DNA of 64,000 nt from Argopecten irradians (Eukaryota; Mollusca; Bivalvia; Pectinida; Pectinidae): the NCBI RefSeq assembly GCF_041381155.1, contig NC_091143.1, forward strand, positions 40,254,996 through 40,318,995, written 5' to 3'. Under the pieces are notes generated by a model. It did no database searches. It had not been told where the DNA came from and was given only the letters and a program-made list of their open reading frames with translations. The stretch's first letter is position 1. Each line of letters starts with the position of its first letter. Position numbers and translations under genes: made by a program. Below are positions 37,475 to 48,648 of this stretch, piece after piece.

Positions 37475-40400
37475 ATGAGTGTCGACAATAAGCCGCCTAT
37501 GTCCACAGTTGGTTTGGTGCTTTTTATAGCAGCAGGATTTCTGGTAAGACAACATTATGAAGCGTAATTGGATGGCTAGATCTGATCATTGCATACAATG
37601 ATATGCTCATGCTCATGATCAATTGGTTCAGCATTGCATACAAAAGCATGTCAATAAAGTGTTTGAATTAAGACCCAAGCTAGCTTCAATCTCATGATGA
37701 GGATGATGAAGCTGATCAGATTTTATAAGATTGAATGATAATCGTGGTGAGAATGCTGACGAAAGATGAAAAAGAGGATTGATTGATTAGAAAGATTGAA
37801 AATGATATATATATAACCCTTGAATTAAACCACTTACACATGCAATCCAAGGTCAACTCCATATATATACTGTACATGTATATATATGCTACATAGTTTC
37901 ACTTTACATATATACAATGATGTATCAAGTAGATCACAATAAATATTGATAATCTACTTTAATGCATTAAAATTGTTCAAATGGCAACTGATGATAATAT
38001 TGATATGTATTTATATTTGGACATGTATTTATAATTTGCATGTAAAAAAAAAAAATTCTATCGTCTTCAGGTATTTGTGTTGGTGGCGCTGTTGGCTAAA
38101 CGTCAAATTATGCGATTCAGTCTGAGGTCATCAAGACGACCTCACATATCTATTGGATCTGATGCTCCAAAGGTACATCACAAATATATAGCCCTGAAAA
38201 TTCACAATGAACTGTTCCATCATTTGAATTGGAAGATTTCAAATGAGTCTTCGAATTCAGGGGTGAATGAGTAAAATATATGACTTCACTAATACCAGAA
38301 TGCATCTATGCATCCAAGCACAGTCAACAATTCACATATGTATACCTATAAAATAAAAGTGTAGATAAAATCATATCTTGATTGATAATAATATAATGTA
38401 ACCATGGTTCAAGTCTGATTTTAGAATGATGAGATAAGTTTGTAGTTTGGAGGATCATCGTTCTAAACAGCCAGGGCCATTTAAGGATGTGTAATGTTTA
38501 AATGTTGGAGGGAAGTCAGAGTATCCAGAGATTAAAACACTAACCAGTGATCAGTACCATGCAACTGCCCCACATGAGATTCAAACAAAAGATCCTAAGG
38601 TGGAAAGATTGCGGTATTAATATATATTTTGGGACACCCTAACCATGGGACCCCCACAGCCCCAGTTCAAACTGATAGTTCAAACTTTTAAATCCAAGTT
38701 GAAATCTATGTACTGACGTTTATATATGAATAAGTAATGGTATGTTTATTTTGTATGTCAGTGTATTCTTTATGATATATATAAAATGTTTTAATATTTT
38801 AGAAAATGAGGAAAAGTATACTAGAATGTCTAGATCGGGTGTGTAAGATCAGACATGAGCCGGTACTACTGAATGCTAAGGTACTCCAGACAGCCACAGC
38901 AGGTAACTACACCATTCCCCACATATGTCAGTTATAATAGAACACCTTAGCCCAGGTTCATCTACATAACTGAACTTCAGTCGTCAATAGGAAACTTAGT
39001 CATGAGCATTACTACGTATGATGACGGTATCTGTAACAGAAGCGAAGGAAAGGTCCCAAGTTAAGAGAACTTTCTTTATAATTGTTTCCTTAACTTCAAT
39101 TTTCTATAGCAAAGCATGACAAAATTTAAGGAAAGATCATTTTCTTAAAAAAATCCTTTACTTTGTCAGACTTTCTTATCAAGAATTTTAAATTAAAGAA
39201 TGCCTTAATGTTGTTCTCTACTAAAAAAAATAATTTCTGTCTCATAAATAAATCCCTTAAAGGCCCATTACCTTTCCGGAGCAAAATATAAAGGTTTCTA
39301 AAAAAACATTAATAACATCAGAAAATGCATACCGATGACCTAAAATAAGGTTATGACACCAAACATATGCAAGATTTCCTGCGTAATATATGAAAACAGT
39401 GGAGAGTCAATTCGCTGTTTTGCCGTCTGGCGCAGTGATAGTCAACTACCGCGCGGTATTTAAGAGGACGGCGTGAAACATAATACGACCCGCGTTATGA
39501 AAATAAACATTTTATTTATTTTAATCAAATAGTTCAGAAGGTGATGATAAATGCAGTATTAACGGTAAGTTAATAATTTTTAAGACTCTACAAAATTATC
39601 GATCTTGTTTTACATTCCCATTTTAAAGATTAAAAGCCGTTTCGGAAAGGTAGTGGGCCTTTAACCATTCAGGTGATGAGATAATATGAGGTTTAATATT
39701 TATTATACTTGAATCAAATTCATGTACATATGATGACATGCATTACATTATAATTTGGCTATTTATAATTGACCTAAAGATAAGGAAATGCTTGTTTACA
39801 TTTCAAGCATATTAAAGATGTACCAAAAGATGATACTTTTGTTCTGTAACTTTTAATCTGTTCCTAGAAAATACCAAGAAATATAACAAAAAAAGATAAA
39901 TTTATGTTCAAATGTTACTATATAACAGTATTATTTTACTGTACTTGCAATTTTTCATATTTCATATTGTAACATTTGTTAACAAATGTGGAAGTTTATC
40001 AGTAATGCATGTTTATTTCAAAATTGTCTTGAGTAAACATATCATATCTATACAGGTATAGGGTATCCATGTGAATTTTGATCTTATATTTTCAGTTCCT
40101 AATTCCTACTACTACAGAATGAAAGCATTGGATTCATTTTCAAAGTTTGGTATGCAAATTTATTTCATTTTTAGTGTGAGAGTACAATATATTTTAAATT
40201 AATGAAAACATAAAGTTATCATTTTATATACATTGCTAATATTTGCAAGACACCATTTCGATGAGACTTTGAAGAAAAAATATTAGTAATTCTGTTGTTA
40301 TTCATATATGCTATAGAAAAATATATTGTACATTGTATTGGTAATTAAAAAAATTAAATTAAAAATATAAACTATATTACAAGAAAGTACTTCATAATTA

Positions 40401-43400
40401 CTTTGTTTTTTTTCCCCATTTTCATCGAAATTTTGTTCTCTTAAGAGCTGTTGTTTTTCCAACCACAACTCATTCTCCCCTGAAATTTCAAAATGGACTG
40501 TTCTATTCTTTGATTTAGGAGAGTCTAAATGTGTCTTCAGGGGTGAATGACTGATTATACCTCATGCTTATCATTTTTTTAAATGCCCATTGGTAATGAT
40601 AATAAAACTGTTTAATCTGATTAAGACCAAATTTTTGTTTAAGATGAAGCCTTAAAGTCTGAAGAGCCTGAACTAGAAGGCAGACACCCCAATAAGACAG
40701 TAAGACACTATCTACTGGGTCTGTACCCCGACTTTCTGGGATCATCTTCGACAGATCTCATCCATCAGTTTGCTGATGCTTATGAACACGCAAGACATGA
40801 TCCCACTGTAAGTTCTTTAAATTAGTGCCTTCATTTTTAAATCAATTCCATTGAAGTCCAACTTTGGGTTGTTAATCTATTATGAAGATCTCCACACTAT
40901 AGGAATCTCCTAGGTAGTTTGAATACTCTCAGTAGCTGTAATATTTTGCAAAGCCTGACAGATCTGAGACGAGTAGATTAAATGGAATGCACATGTACTG
41001 ATTTCGAAATAGTTTTAACACTGCTTCGAATAGACTCCTTATCTGGATTACTTATTAATTTTGAATATTTTTTTTTTTAAATGAATGCCTTTCACCAAGT
41101 TCATAAAAAACTGTATAGTCTAAATAAAAATTATTGACTTTGCATCATATAATGTCTATACTTTAAAATTTGCTCCCAAATTGAATAGGAGCATGTGTAT
41201 GTGCCAGTGTTACATATTGCCTATGTCTTGTACATGATTTGATCTTTGGCAGGAGTTTGGAGAAGCTCAGTACAAGCACTACCAAGGACTCCTTGAAGAA
41301 CTGATAACATGGTATGTACTCTGAGATTTCCATGTAGGAAACAGCATTGATTTCAAATGGAAATAATTTAATAAAATATTCTTTATCCTGTCAATCGTCA
41401 TATGATTGAATCAGCCCAATTCATTAAACTAGAGTATTTCAGCACTCCATTCTTATTCATAACAGTTCCTTCTTTGAGATTTATTCATTTGCCTTTATGA
41501 CAATAGGTGTTACACAAAATACTTTTCAATATTTTCAATTACTAGAATGAAATTGAATAAAAGTTATGACAAATGTGTTCAATTGATGGACAGACTAAAT
41601 ATTTTTTCTCGATGGTTTTAATGAATTTGACTTTGAAGTTTATAATTTTCTAGTGAACCATATTTTTAGGTCACCTGAAACGAAGTCTCAAGTGACCTAT
41701 TCTAACCGCCTTTTGTCTGTCGTCGTCTGTTGTCCGTCGTAAGTCCTGAAACAATTTACTTTTTCGACTTCTTCTCAAAAACCGCTGAAGCAAATTCAAT
41801 GAAATTTTGCACAAACCTTCTGAGGCATAAGGCCAATCAAAATTGTGAATCATATGGTCCCCACCCCCCTGGGGGCTGTGGGAGGGGCCAAAAGGGGTAA
41901 AATTGACTATGATTTCAAAAATCTTCTTCTTCACTCACAGATGTGATGGAATCAAATACTCTTCATAGATAGAAAGGTCTAAAGGTCCTTTACAAAAAAT
42001 GTGAATTATGTGACCCTGGGGTCTCAGGTTTCCCCTTGGGGAGGGGGTTAAGTTTACTATAGTTTATATAGGGAAAACACATTTTTGAGCATTATTTGGT
42101 CATTTGTAAAAGGAAATAAGTCAAATGTCGTCAGAATTATCCATATGAAATGACCATTGAATCATATTAACAAATTTTCCATGACTGACTCCCAGGGGCC
42201 TTAAGGGTTGGGCTAGAACGAATATACGTACCCTGCCTACTATGATACCTTTCGGCCGGGTACGAATTGGTCCCTATGTGTTGTAGTGGAGCACTGCCTC
42301 CGAAAATCATTCGGGCATAGTTTTCTATACTTTTTTGTAGGTTTCCGATTATTTTATGCGTATTATTACATATTATTTTTGTCCAAAACAAACATAACTA
42401 CCATTCTTAATATCTACCGTACCGCTCACAAGACGTCAAATTCACAATTTGTGAACTTGCCGTATAAATTCCCTTCAGAACGACCTTCTTATGTATTATG
42501 TAAAAAAATAATGCCTCGATGAGAATTTTTTATTTTATGTGGTTCAGTTTTATTGCCTAGTAGGTAAGTGATATCAAAACAAAGTTGCATAATGGTTTGC
42601 ATAGTCATTACTTTGCTCCATTAGCAGTAATAGGCACCAATTGTAGCTCTAAAGACGACACCATTTTCTGTCTAAAAGTCTTTTGAGCTACAATATTGCA
42701 ACTAGGGTTGGGCCAAAAGGGGTCAAATAAGCTAAAACTTCAAAAATCTTCTTCTGAAATTCTGGAACTGGTAGAATCAAATACTCAACATAGATGGAAA
42801 GGTCTTAAGGTCCTTTACAAAAACTGTGAATTATATGACCCTGGGGTCTCATGTTTACCCCTGGGGAGGGGGTCAAGTTTACTATAGTTTATATAGGAAA
42901 AACACATTTATGAATGTTATTTGCTGATTTTTCATAGCAAAATAATCCAACTGGGTTAGAATTATTAGTCTGAGATAGCATTTTATTGTCATATCCATAT
43001 TGGTCCTGGCCGACCCCCAGGGGCCTTAGGGGCGGGGCCAAAAAGGGTCAAATAGGCTAAAACTTCAAAAATCTTCTTCTGTATTCACAGATTTGATGGA
43101 ACCAAATACTCTTCATAGATTGGAAGGTCTTAAGGTCCTTTACAAAAATTGTGAATTTCATGGCCCTGAGATCTCAGATTTTCCCCTGGGGAGGGGGTCA
43201 AATTTACTATAGTCTATATAGGAAAAACACATTTATGAACATTATTTGCTGAAATAGCATTTTAACACCATATCCATATTGGTCCTGGCTGACCCCCAGG
43301 GACCAGAGGGGCGGGGTCAAAATGGCTAAAATTTCAAAAATCTTCTTCTGAATTCACAGGTTTGATGGAACCAAATAATCTCCATAGATTAAAAAGTGAA

Positions 43401-44052
43401 ATTTATAAAATCACTGACACTGACTGACTTCTAGTTTGGTTTTGTTGTTTAACGTTAGCAAAGCAAATTGGAATTTTAAGCATAAGGTTTGGTAACATAA
43501 TACACTAACTATCAAAATGAAAAACAAAAAATAAAAATTCTAATACAAAAGTTCAACTTTATAGTTTATTTTAATTCATAAATAATTTTTATAGATTTGA
43601 ACCAACTTTACAATGCTTTCGGTAGCAGCACTCAGGTGACCGTCAAGGCCTCTTGGGCCTCTTGTTAAATTAATGGTGTATCATTTTACATGTGTAAATT
43701 TGCTTGTTGTGTCAGTTTAAGGAACACAGCAGCCAAACGCCCAGGAGTGGTATTCACTAAGACAATAGGAATGGACACACAAGTTATTTACAAACCCGAC
43801 AAAGGCGACACACAGACCAAGACTATGCCACATAGTCCAGACCCAAAGGACTCGAGTCCTGACAAGGATATTTGTGGCAAGTTAGATATGAGGCATCGGA
43901 CACGAGCGGGCAGTAGTGCCCAATCTAGCTTTATGGACAGTGGTCATTCTAGTCACCAGAGTACAACAAGTGCCGAAAGTTTTATTCCCCATACAGAGAG
44001 TCCAGAACGAATTGTGTTGCTTGACTTTGATAAGAAGAGTCACTATGTGTGA
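37475..44052 (+). CDS. C1orf43: C1orf43 / NICE-3 family membrane protein
   Basis: Seven exons join in frame: 37475-37543, 38071-38172, 38803-38902, 40096-40149, 40644-40807, 41253-41311 and 43716-44052. They total 885 nt, 294 residues plus stop, all with AG/GT sites. An N-terminal membrane segment (about residues 12-32) is followed by KRQIMRF (33-39) and RRPHISIG...APK, which mark the NICE-3 family (human C1orf43 has KRQIMRFAMKSRRGPH). Later come YYYRMKALDSF, then GRHPNKTVRHYLLGLYPDF and AQYKHYQGLLEEL, in the same order as in the human protein. The tail of about 110 residues is polar and serine-rich and looks specific to this lineage. Human C1orf43 has 253 residues, sits at Golgi and mitochondrial membranes, and has been linked to phagocytosis; its biochemical role is unsettled. 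The last intron holds a 2-kb tandem-core element. Confidence 0.92.
41667..43666 (+). mobile_element. Tandem-core element with hairpin-CTTGTT 3' end (Helitron-like)
   Basis: The left end is a small hairpin (TAGGTCACCTGA ... TCAAGTGACCTA) followed by a CTGTCGTCGTCTG-type run. The core has about four units of roughly 260-300 bp with AAACTTCAAAAATCTTCTTC, GGTCTTAAGGTCCTTTACAA, GACCCTGGGGTCTCA and GACCCCCAGGGGCC. The right end has CTCAGGTGACCGTCAAGGCC, a hairpin and CTTGTT. No coding capacity is seen. A 490-bp unrelated insertion lies at 42214-42703. The element ends 49 bp before the last exon of the C1orf43-like gene. Confidence 0.75.
42214..42703. mobile_element. Unclassified 490-bp insertion with 10-bp target duplication
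   Basis: AGGGTTGGGC stands on both sides, at 42204-42213 and 42704-42713, and the host core unit reads through once the insert is ignored. The insert ends with an imperfect hairpin (TGTAGCTCTAAAGAC ... GTCTTTTGAGCTACA, 42643-42694). The ends are not evident inverted repeats. A 10-bp duplication could fit a Mutator-like or other DNA element. Confidence 0.7.
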
Positions 44053-44434
44053 AACTGTATGGAACTGAGTTAAAAATTTCACTGGAGGGATTATGTGCAA
44101 TTACAAGAGAAAGAAGGTACATAATGGTATTATGAATGAAGTATGAAAGATCATTTCATATTTATAATTAATGATATCTGTCTTTGAAAAATGTGTTTAT
44201 TTAAATGTAAAAGAATCTCACTGTTTTGTTGATATCTTAATAACAGTTATATGAAACATGATGATTTGCATTCAATTTTATGCATTTTGTTATTTTCATT
44301 TTGTTTTTTGCATTAAAATTAGAATTCATTTTTTTACTTTGCTTACTATTTATGAAAAGAAACACTGATAAATTTTTATCTTTGGGTTATTTTCAGAAAA
44401 ATCTTGGTTGTTGGGAGGAATGTGTATTATTTAG

Positions 44435-44607
44435 GCATTAAACTATCTTCCTATGGCATCTATATATGGTCTATGTAGATGCCAGAGCTTTGCAGACAAT
44501 ACATAATGCGCTAGTACATAATGCGCACTAGCGCATTATGAGATGATTGTCTGCAAAGCTCTGGCATCTACATAGACCATTGACGCCATAGGAAGATAGT
44601 TTAATGC
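44435..44607. repeat. Short hairpin element
   Basis: Arms of about 75-80 nt pair along their length: GCATTAAACTATCTTCCTAT, TCTATGTAGATGCCAGAGCT and TTGCAGACAAT on the left, complements on the right. The loop contains repeated CATAATGCGC. It lies about 380 bp downstream of the C1orf43-like stop. Confidence 0.9.
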
Positions 44608-45529
44608 TTACATTTACATTATCAACTTATTTTAGGATCTCTGCATTAATATTGTTTACGCTAGACCAGGAAAACTGTATATTAACGACGATTTAATCCA
44701 CAAGATGGAACAGCCATTTTGACGGTGATCAGCCCGTGTAAATTTTATGTAACCCTCATATATATAACCTCAACAAAATAAATATCTATTCCTATATTTA
44801 CAGTTTTTCAAGTAAATGAATATCATTTTTCCGGCGCAGTTGCATATTTTTTATTAAAATACACATATTTTCTTCTCTCCCGTCATCGTCAACGAATTTG
44901 ATTGAACAGCTAATTGGAATCGAGTCATTCATATGTTCCCGCCAAAATAGGGGTCATGACCCCACGTTGCTACGCCATCGACTATATTCACGTAAAAATA
45001 GAATTGCCGCGTGTGTTGTGCTAACATTATACACTGATAATGATAATACTAGAAAGCATGATTATTGAGTCCATGTCAGTGCAAACTGTAAATATACCGT
45101 CATATTCTTCACTTTGCCTTGGTTAGTGTATATAGTAGAAGTGACAAGTAGGAGATAGGAGGATTCATACAGTGGAGTAGGAATATAATTTCGAATAGGA
45201 AAAAACAAAGTGCCACAATAGATTCATTACCTAGCATTTTTATACAAACAAATGGTCATATATTTCATCAGTGGAATGAGCGCTTGCTAGAATTACTTAA
45301 ACATGACGGCTTTACATTTGATGAACGGCACTTGAGACTTTTGAAAAAAAAAATTCATTAAACCTCTGAAAGATAGTTTTGGCATCCCAGTATGTGTTTA
45401 CATCAGTCAAATGTAAAACAGTTCTCTAATTATTTTTACTTATTCAATATAGCATTTGACAACATAGGTAACACAACCTATATGCTGAACAACTTTGCTT
45501 AATCTAAAGTAACTTGACAAGTGTATGTC
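44608..45529. other. Unassigned intergenic sequence
   Basis: No gene or repeat recognised. Confidence 0.4.
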
Positions 45530-45690
45530 AAAATTGATGTCTCAAAATGGAGTATATTCGACAAAGGACCAAGGGTAATTTGAATCTACATATGAAAATA
45601 ATATATGAAATGTGAAAATAGATCGATCCCTTCAGTATTTCATAAAAATAAATGTAACAAACTTCATTTTTCAAAATCCTTGTAAGATGA
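45530..45690 (-). repeat. Degenerate core unit of the 32904-34296 family
   Basis: GATCCCTTCAGTATTTCAT, AACAAACTTCA and TCAAAATCC follow the order of the core unit at 32904-34296 at low identity. The beginning (GACAAAGGACCAAGGGTAA) may also match. Confidence 0.45.
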
Positions 45691-46654
45691 CAAACAGTTT
45701 GTGATAAGGATCTTCTCTCAGACGTGTGATCATGACCAACTTTTTTTTCTAAAACAGATTTTTGGAAATAGGAATTCACACCAAAGTTAAAATTGGAACA
45801 AGAATAATATGGTGGTGTGCTGGGTTTTTTTAATTTGAAATTTTTCAACATTTACTGCTAAAAAGAATAACTTGATCTTCATTAAAATGTAAGAATCAAA
45901 AACCAATAGGTTATAATTCAACGTTTAATGCTTATCATTTTTATCTTGGTTAACATAAAAAAAGATTTACAGCAAAAATGAAATTAAAATAACTAAAAAT
46001 CTTGTTCGACTGGTGAGTTTAGTAAAATATTGAAGTAAAAACAGGTGAAATTCTACCTTTCTACAAAAAGTAAAAATAAATGCATTTTTTCAAAATGGCT
46101 GCCAATTTGATCATTTCTTTAAATCAATGGATAAAAAAATCTACGAGCAATAGAAGTATATTTTTTACATAATTTCTATATGGCAACTTAATATATTTTG
46201 AAACAATTAGTTTTTGAAAAAAAACTGATTAATGTTGCAACGAGATTTAAACAGAACTGAAACCTCACTAGAGCTTGAGAAATGGCGTCAACATTATCAA
46301 AGTTGACCATCTGGAAGTGTTTTGTCATGGAGCAGAAACAAAACAAGAGGTTTTGTTTTAGCTATCATATTGATCAAATTTAATTGTATCTAAGAGATAA
46401 AAACGAATTGTAGATAACGTACGCTGTCAACAAACAGGAAAGAAAAGTTACAAAACTGAAGAAAAAAAACCGCGTGCATAGATTGTTTATAAAATATGTA
46501 CTATATATGTTATAGAAAGGCAATAATTACAAGATATACTTCAAAGATGTTAAATTAAAAAAAAATACAAACGATTATTATAGAATATGATATATCATAT
46601 TTGGTCTTTCTATCAATTATTCCACTACACCTGCCTATTTTAAAAGGCTTTTTA
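45691..46654. other. Unassigned AT-rich sequence
   Basis: Nothing recognised. Confidence 0.4.
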
Positions 46655-48518
46655 TTATTTGACCCTATAGTCATCATGTTTCGTCCGTCGTCGTGCGCCG
46701 TCCGCCGTGCGCCGTCCGCGTTAACTTTTCACATTTTGAACTTCTTCTCAAGTTTGACCAGTGGGATTGAGCTGAAACTTACCTGAAATGATCCTGAGAT
46801 GGTCCCGACAAAGTGTTGTTATTTTTCGGGTCGATCCGAAATCCAAGATGGCCGCCACAGCCGCCATCTTGAAAACACATTTTGAACTTCTTCTCAAGTT
46901 CTACCGGTGCGATTTGGCTGAAACTTGCATGAAATGATCCTGACATGGTCCCGACAAAGTGTTGTTATTTTTCGGGTCGATCCGAAATCCAAGATGGCCG
47001 CCACAGCCGCCATCTTGAAAACACATTTTAAACTTCTTCTCAAGTTCTACCGGTGCGATTTGGCTGAAACTTGCATGAAATGATCCTGACATGGTCCCGA
47101 CAAAGTGTTGTTATTTTTCGGGTCGATCCGAAATCCAAGATGGCCGCCACAGGCGCCATCTTGAAAACACATTTTGAACTTCTTCTCAAGTTCTACCGGT
47201 GCGATTTGGCTGAAACTTGCATGAAATGATCCTGACATGGTCCCGACAAAGTGTTGTTATTTTTCGGATCGAACAGAAATCCAAGATGGCCACCACAGCC
47301 GCCATCTTGAAAACACATTTTGAACTTCTTCTCAAGTTCTACCAGTGGGATTTGGCTGAAACTTGCATGAAATGATCCTGACATGGTCCCGACAAAGTGT
47401 TGTTATTTTTCGGGTCGATCCGAAATCCAAGATGGCCGCCACAGCCGCCATCTTGAAAACACATTTTGAACTTCTTCTCAAGTTTGACCAGTGGGATTGA
47501 GCTGAAACTTACCTGAAATGATCCTGACATGGTCCCGACAAAGTGTTGTTATTTTTCGGGTCGATCCGAAATCCAAGATGGCCGCCACAGCCGCCATCTT
47601 GAAAACACATTTTGAACTTCTTCTCAAGTTCTACCAGTGCGATTTGGCTGAAACTTGCATGAAATGATCCTGACATGGTCCCGACAAAATGTTGTTATTT
47701 TTCGGGTCGATCCGAAATCCAAGATGGCCGCCACAGCCGCCATCTTGAAAACACATTTTGAACTTCTTCTCAAGTTCTACCGGTGCGATTTGGCTGAAAC
47801 TTGCATGAAATGATCCTGACATGGTCCCGACAAAGTGTTGTTATTTTTCGGATCGAACAGAAATCCAAGATGGCCACCACAGCCGCCATCTTGAAAACAC
47901 ATTTTGAACTTCTTCTCTCAAGTTCTACCAGTGGGATTTGGCTGAAACTTGCATGAAATGATCCTGACATGGTCCCGACAAAGTGTTGTTATTTTTCGGG
48001 TCGATCCGAAATCAAAGATGGCCGCCACAGCCGCCATCTTGAAAACACATTTTGAACTTCTTCTCAAGTTCTACCAGTGGGATTTGGCTGAAACTTGCAT
48101 GAAATGATCCTGACATGGTCCCGACAAAGTGTTGTTATTTTTCGGGTCGATCTGAAATCCAAGATGGCAGCCACAGTCTCCATCTTGAAAACACATTTTG
48201 AACTTCTTCTCAAGTTCTACCGGTGCAATTTCGCTGAAACTTGCATGAAATGATCCTGACATGGTCCAGACAAAGTGTTGTTATTTTTCGGGTCAATCCG
48301 AAATCCAAGATGGCCGTCACAGCCGCCATCTTGAAAACACATTTTGAACTTATTCTCAAGTTCTACCGAAGGGATTTGGCTGAAACTTGCATGAAATGAT
48401 CCTGACATGGTCCAGACAAAGTATTGTTACATCTCTGGTTGATCCCAAATCGAAGATGACTACCATGACACTATGTCTAATTAATTTCCTATATTTAAAG
48501 GCCCTTGGGCCTCTTGTT
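46655..48518 (+). mobile_element. Tandem-core element with 146-bp units and hairpin-CTTGTT 3' end
   Basis: The left end (GACCCTATAGTCATCATG) leads into a CGTCCGTCGTCGTGCGCC-type run at 46680-46725. About twelve units with a 146-bp period follow, each with AACTTCTTCTCAAGTT, GAAATGATCCTGACATGGTC, GTGTTGTTATTTTTCGG and CAAGATGGCCGCC...GCCGCCATCTTG. The right end is AAGGCCC-TT-GGGCCT followed by CTTGTT (48498-48518). The last unit is degenerate. No transposase is encoded. The architecture resembles the bivalve pearl elements and Helitron-associated tandem repeats known from oysters. Confidence 0.85.
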
Positions 48519-48648
48519 TGAAATAAAATTTGTTGAAAGAAATTGAAAATGATCCCGACATGATCCTGACAAAGTGACACCATATATGATTAATTTTACT
48601 ATTGTCAAGGTAGTCAGATGACCGTTAAGGCCCTTTGGGCCTCTTTTT
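48519..48648 (+). mobile_element. Second 3' terminus of the same element family
   Basis: A short piece with core-like words (GATCCTGACAAAGTG), then CAGATGACCGTTAAGGCCC, a hairpin (GGCCC-TTT-GGGCC) and TCTTTTT. It directly follows the 3' end of the preceding element, so two family termini stand head to tail. Confidence 0.7.

Noticed and set aside
46901-48408. A ladder of 63-residue minus-strand frames beginning MSGSFHASFSQI
   Set aside because: They recur every 146 bp with the array period and overlap each other; they are a by-product of the repeat unit, with no splice or start context.
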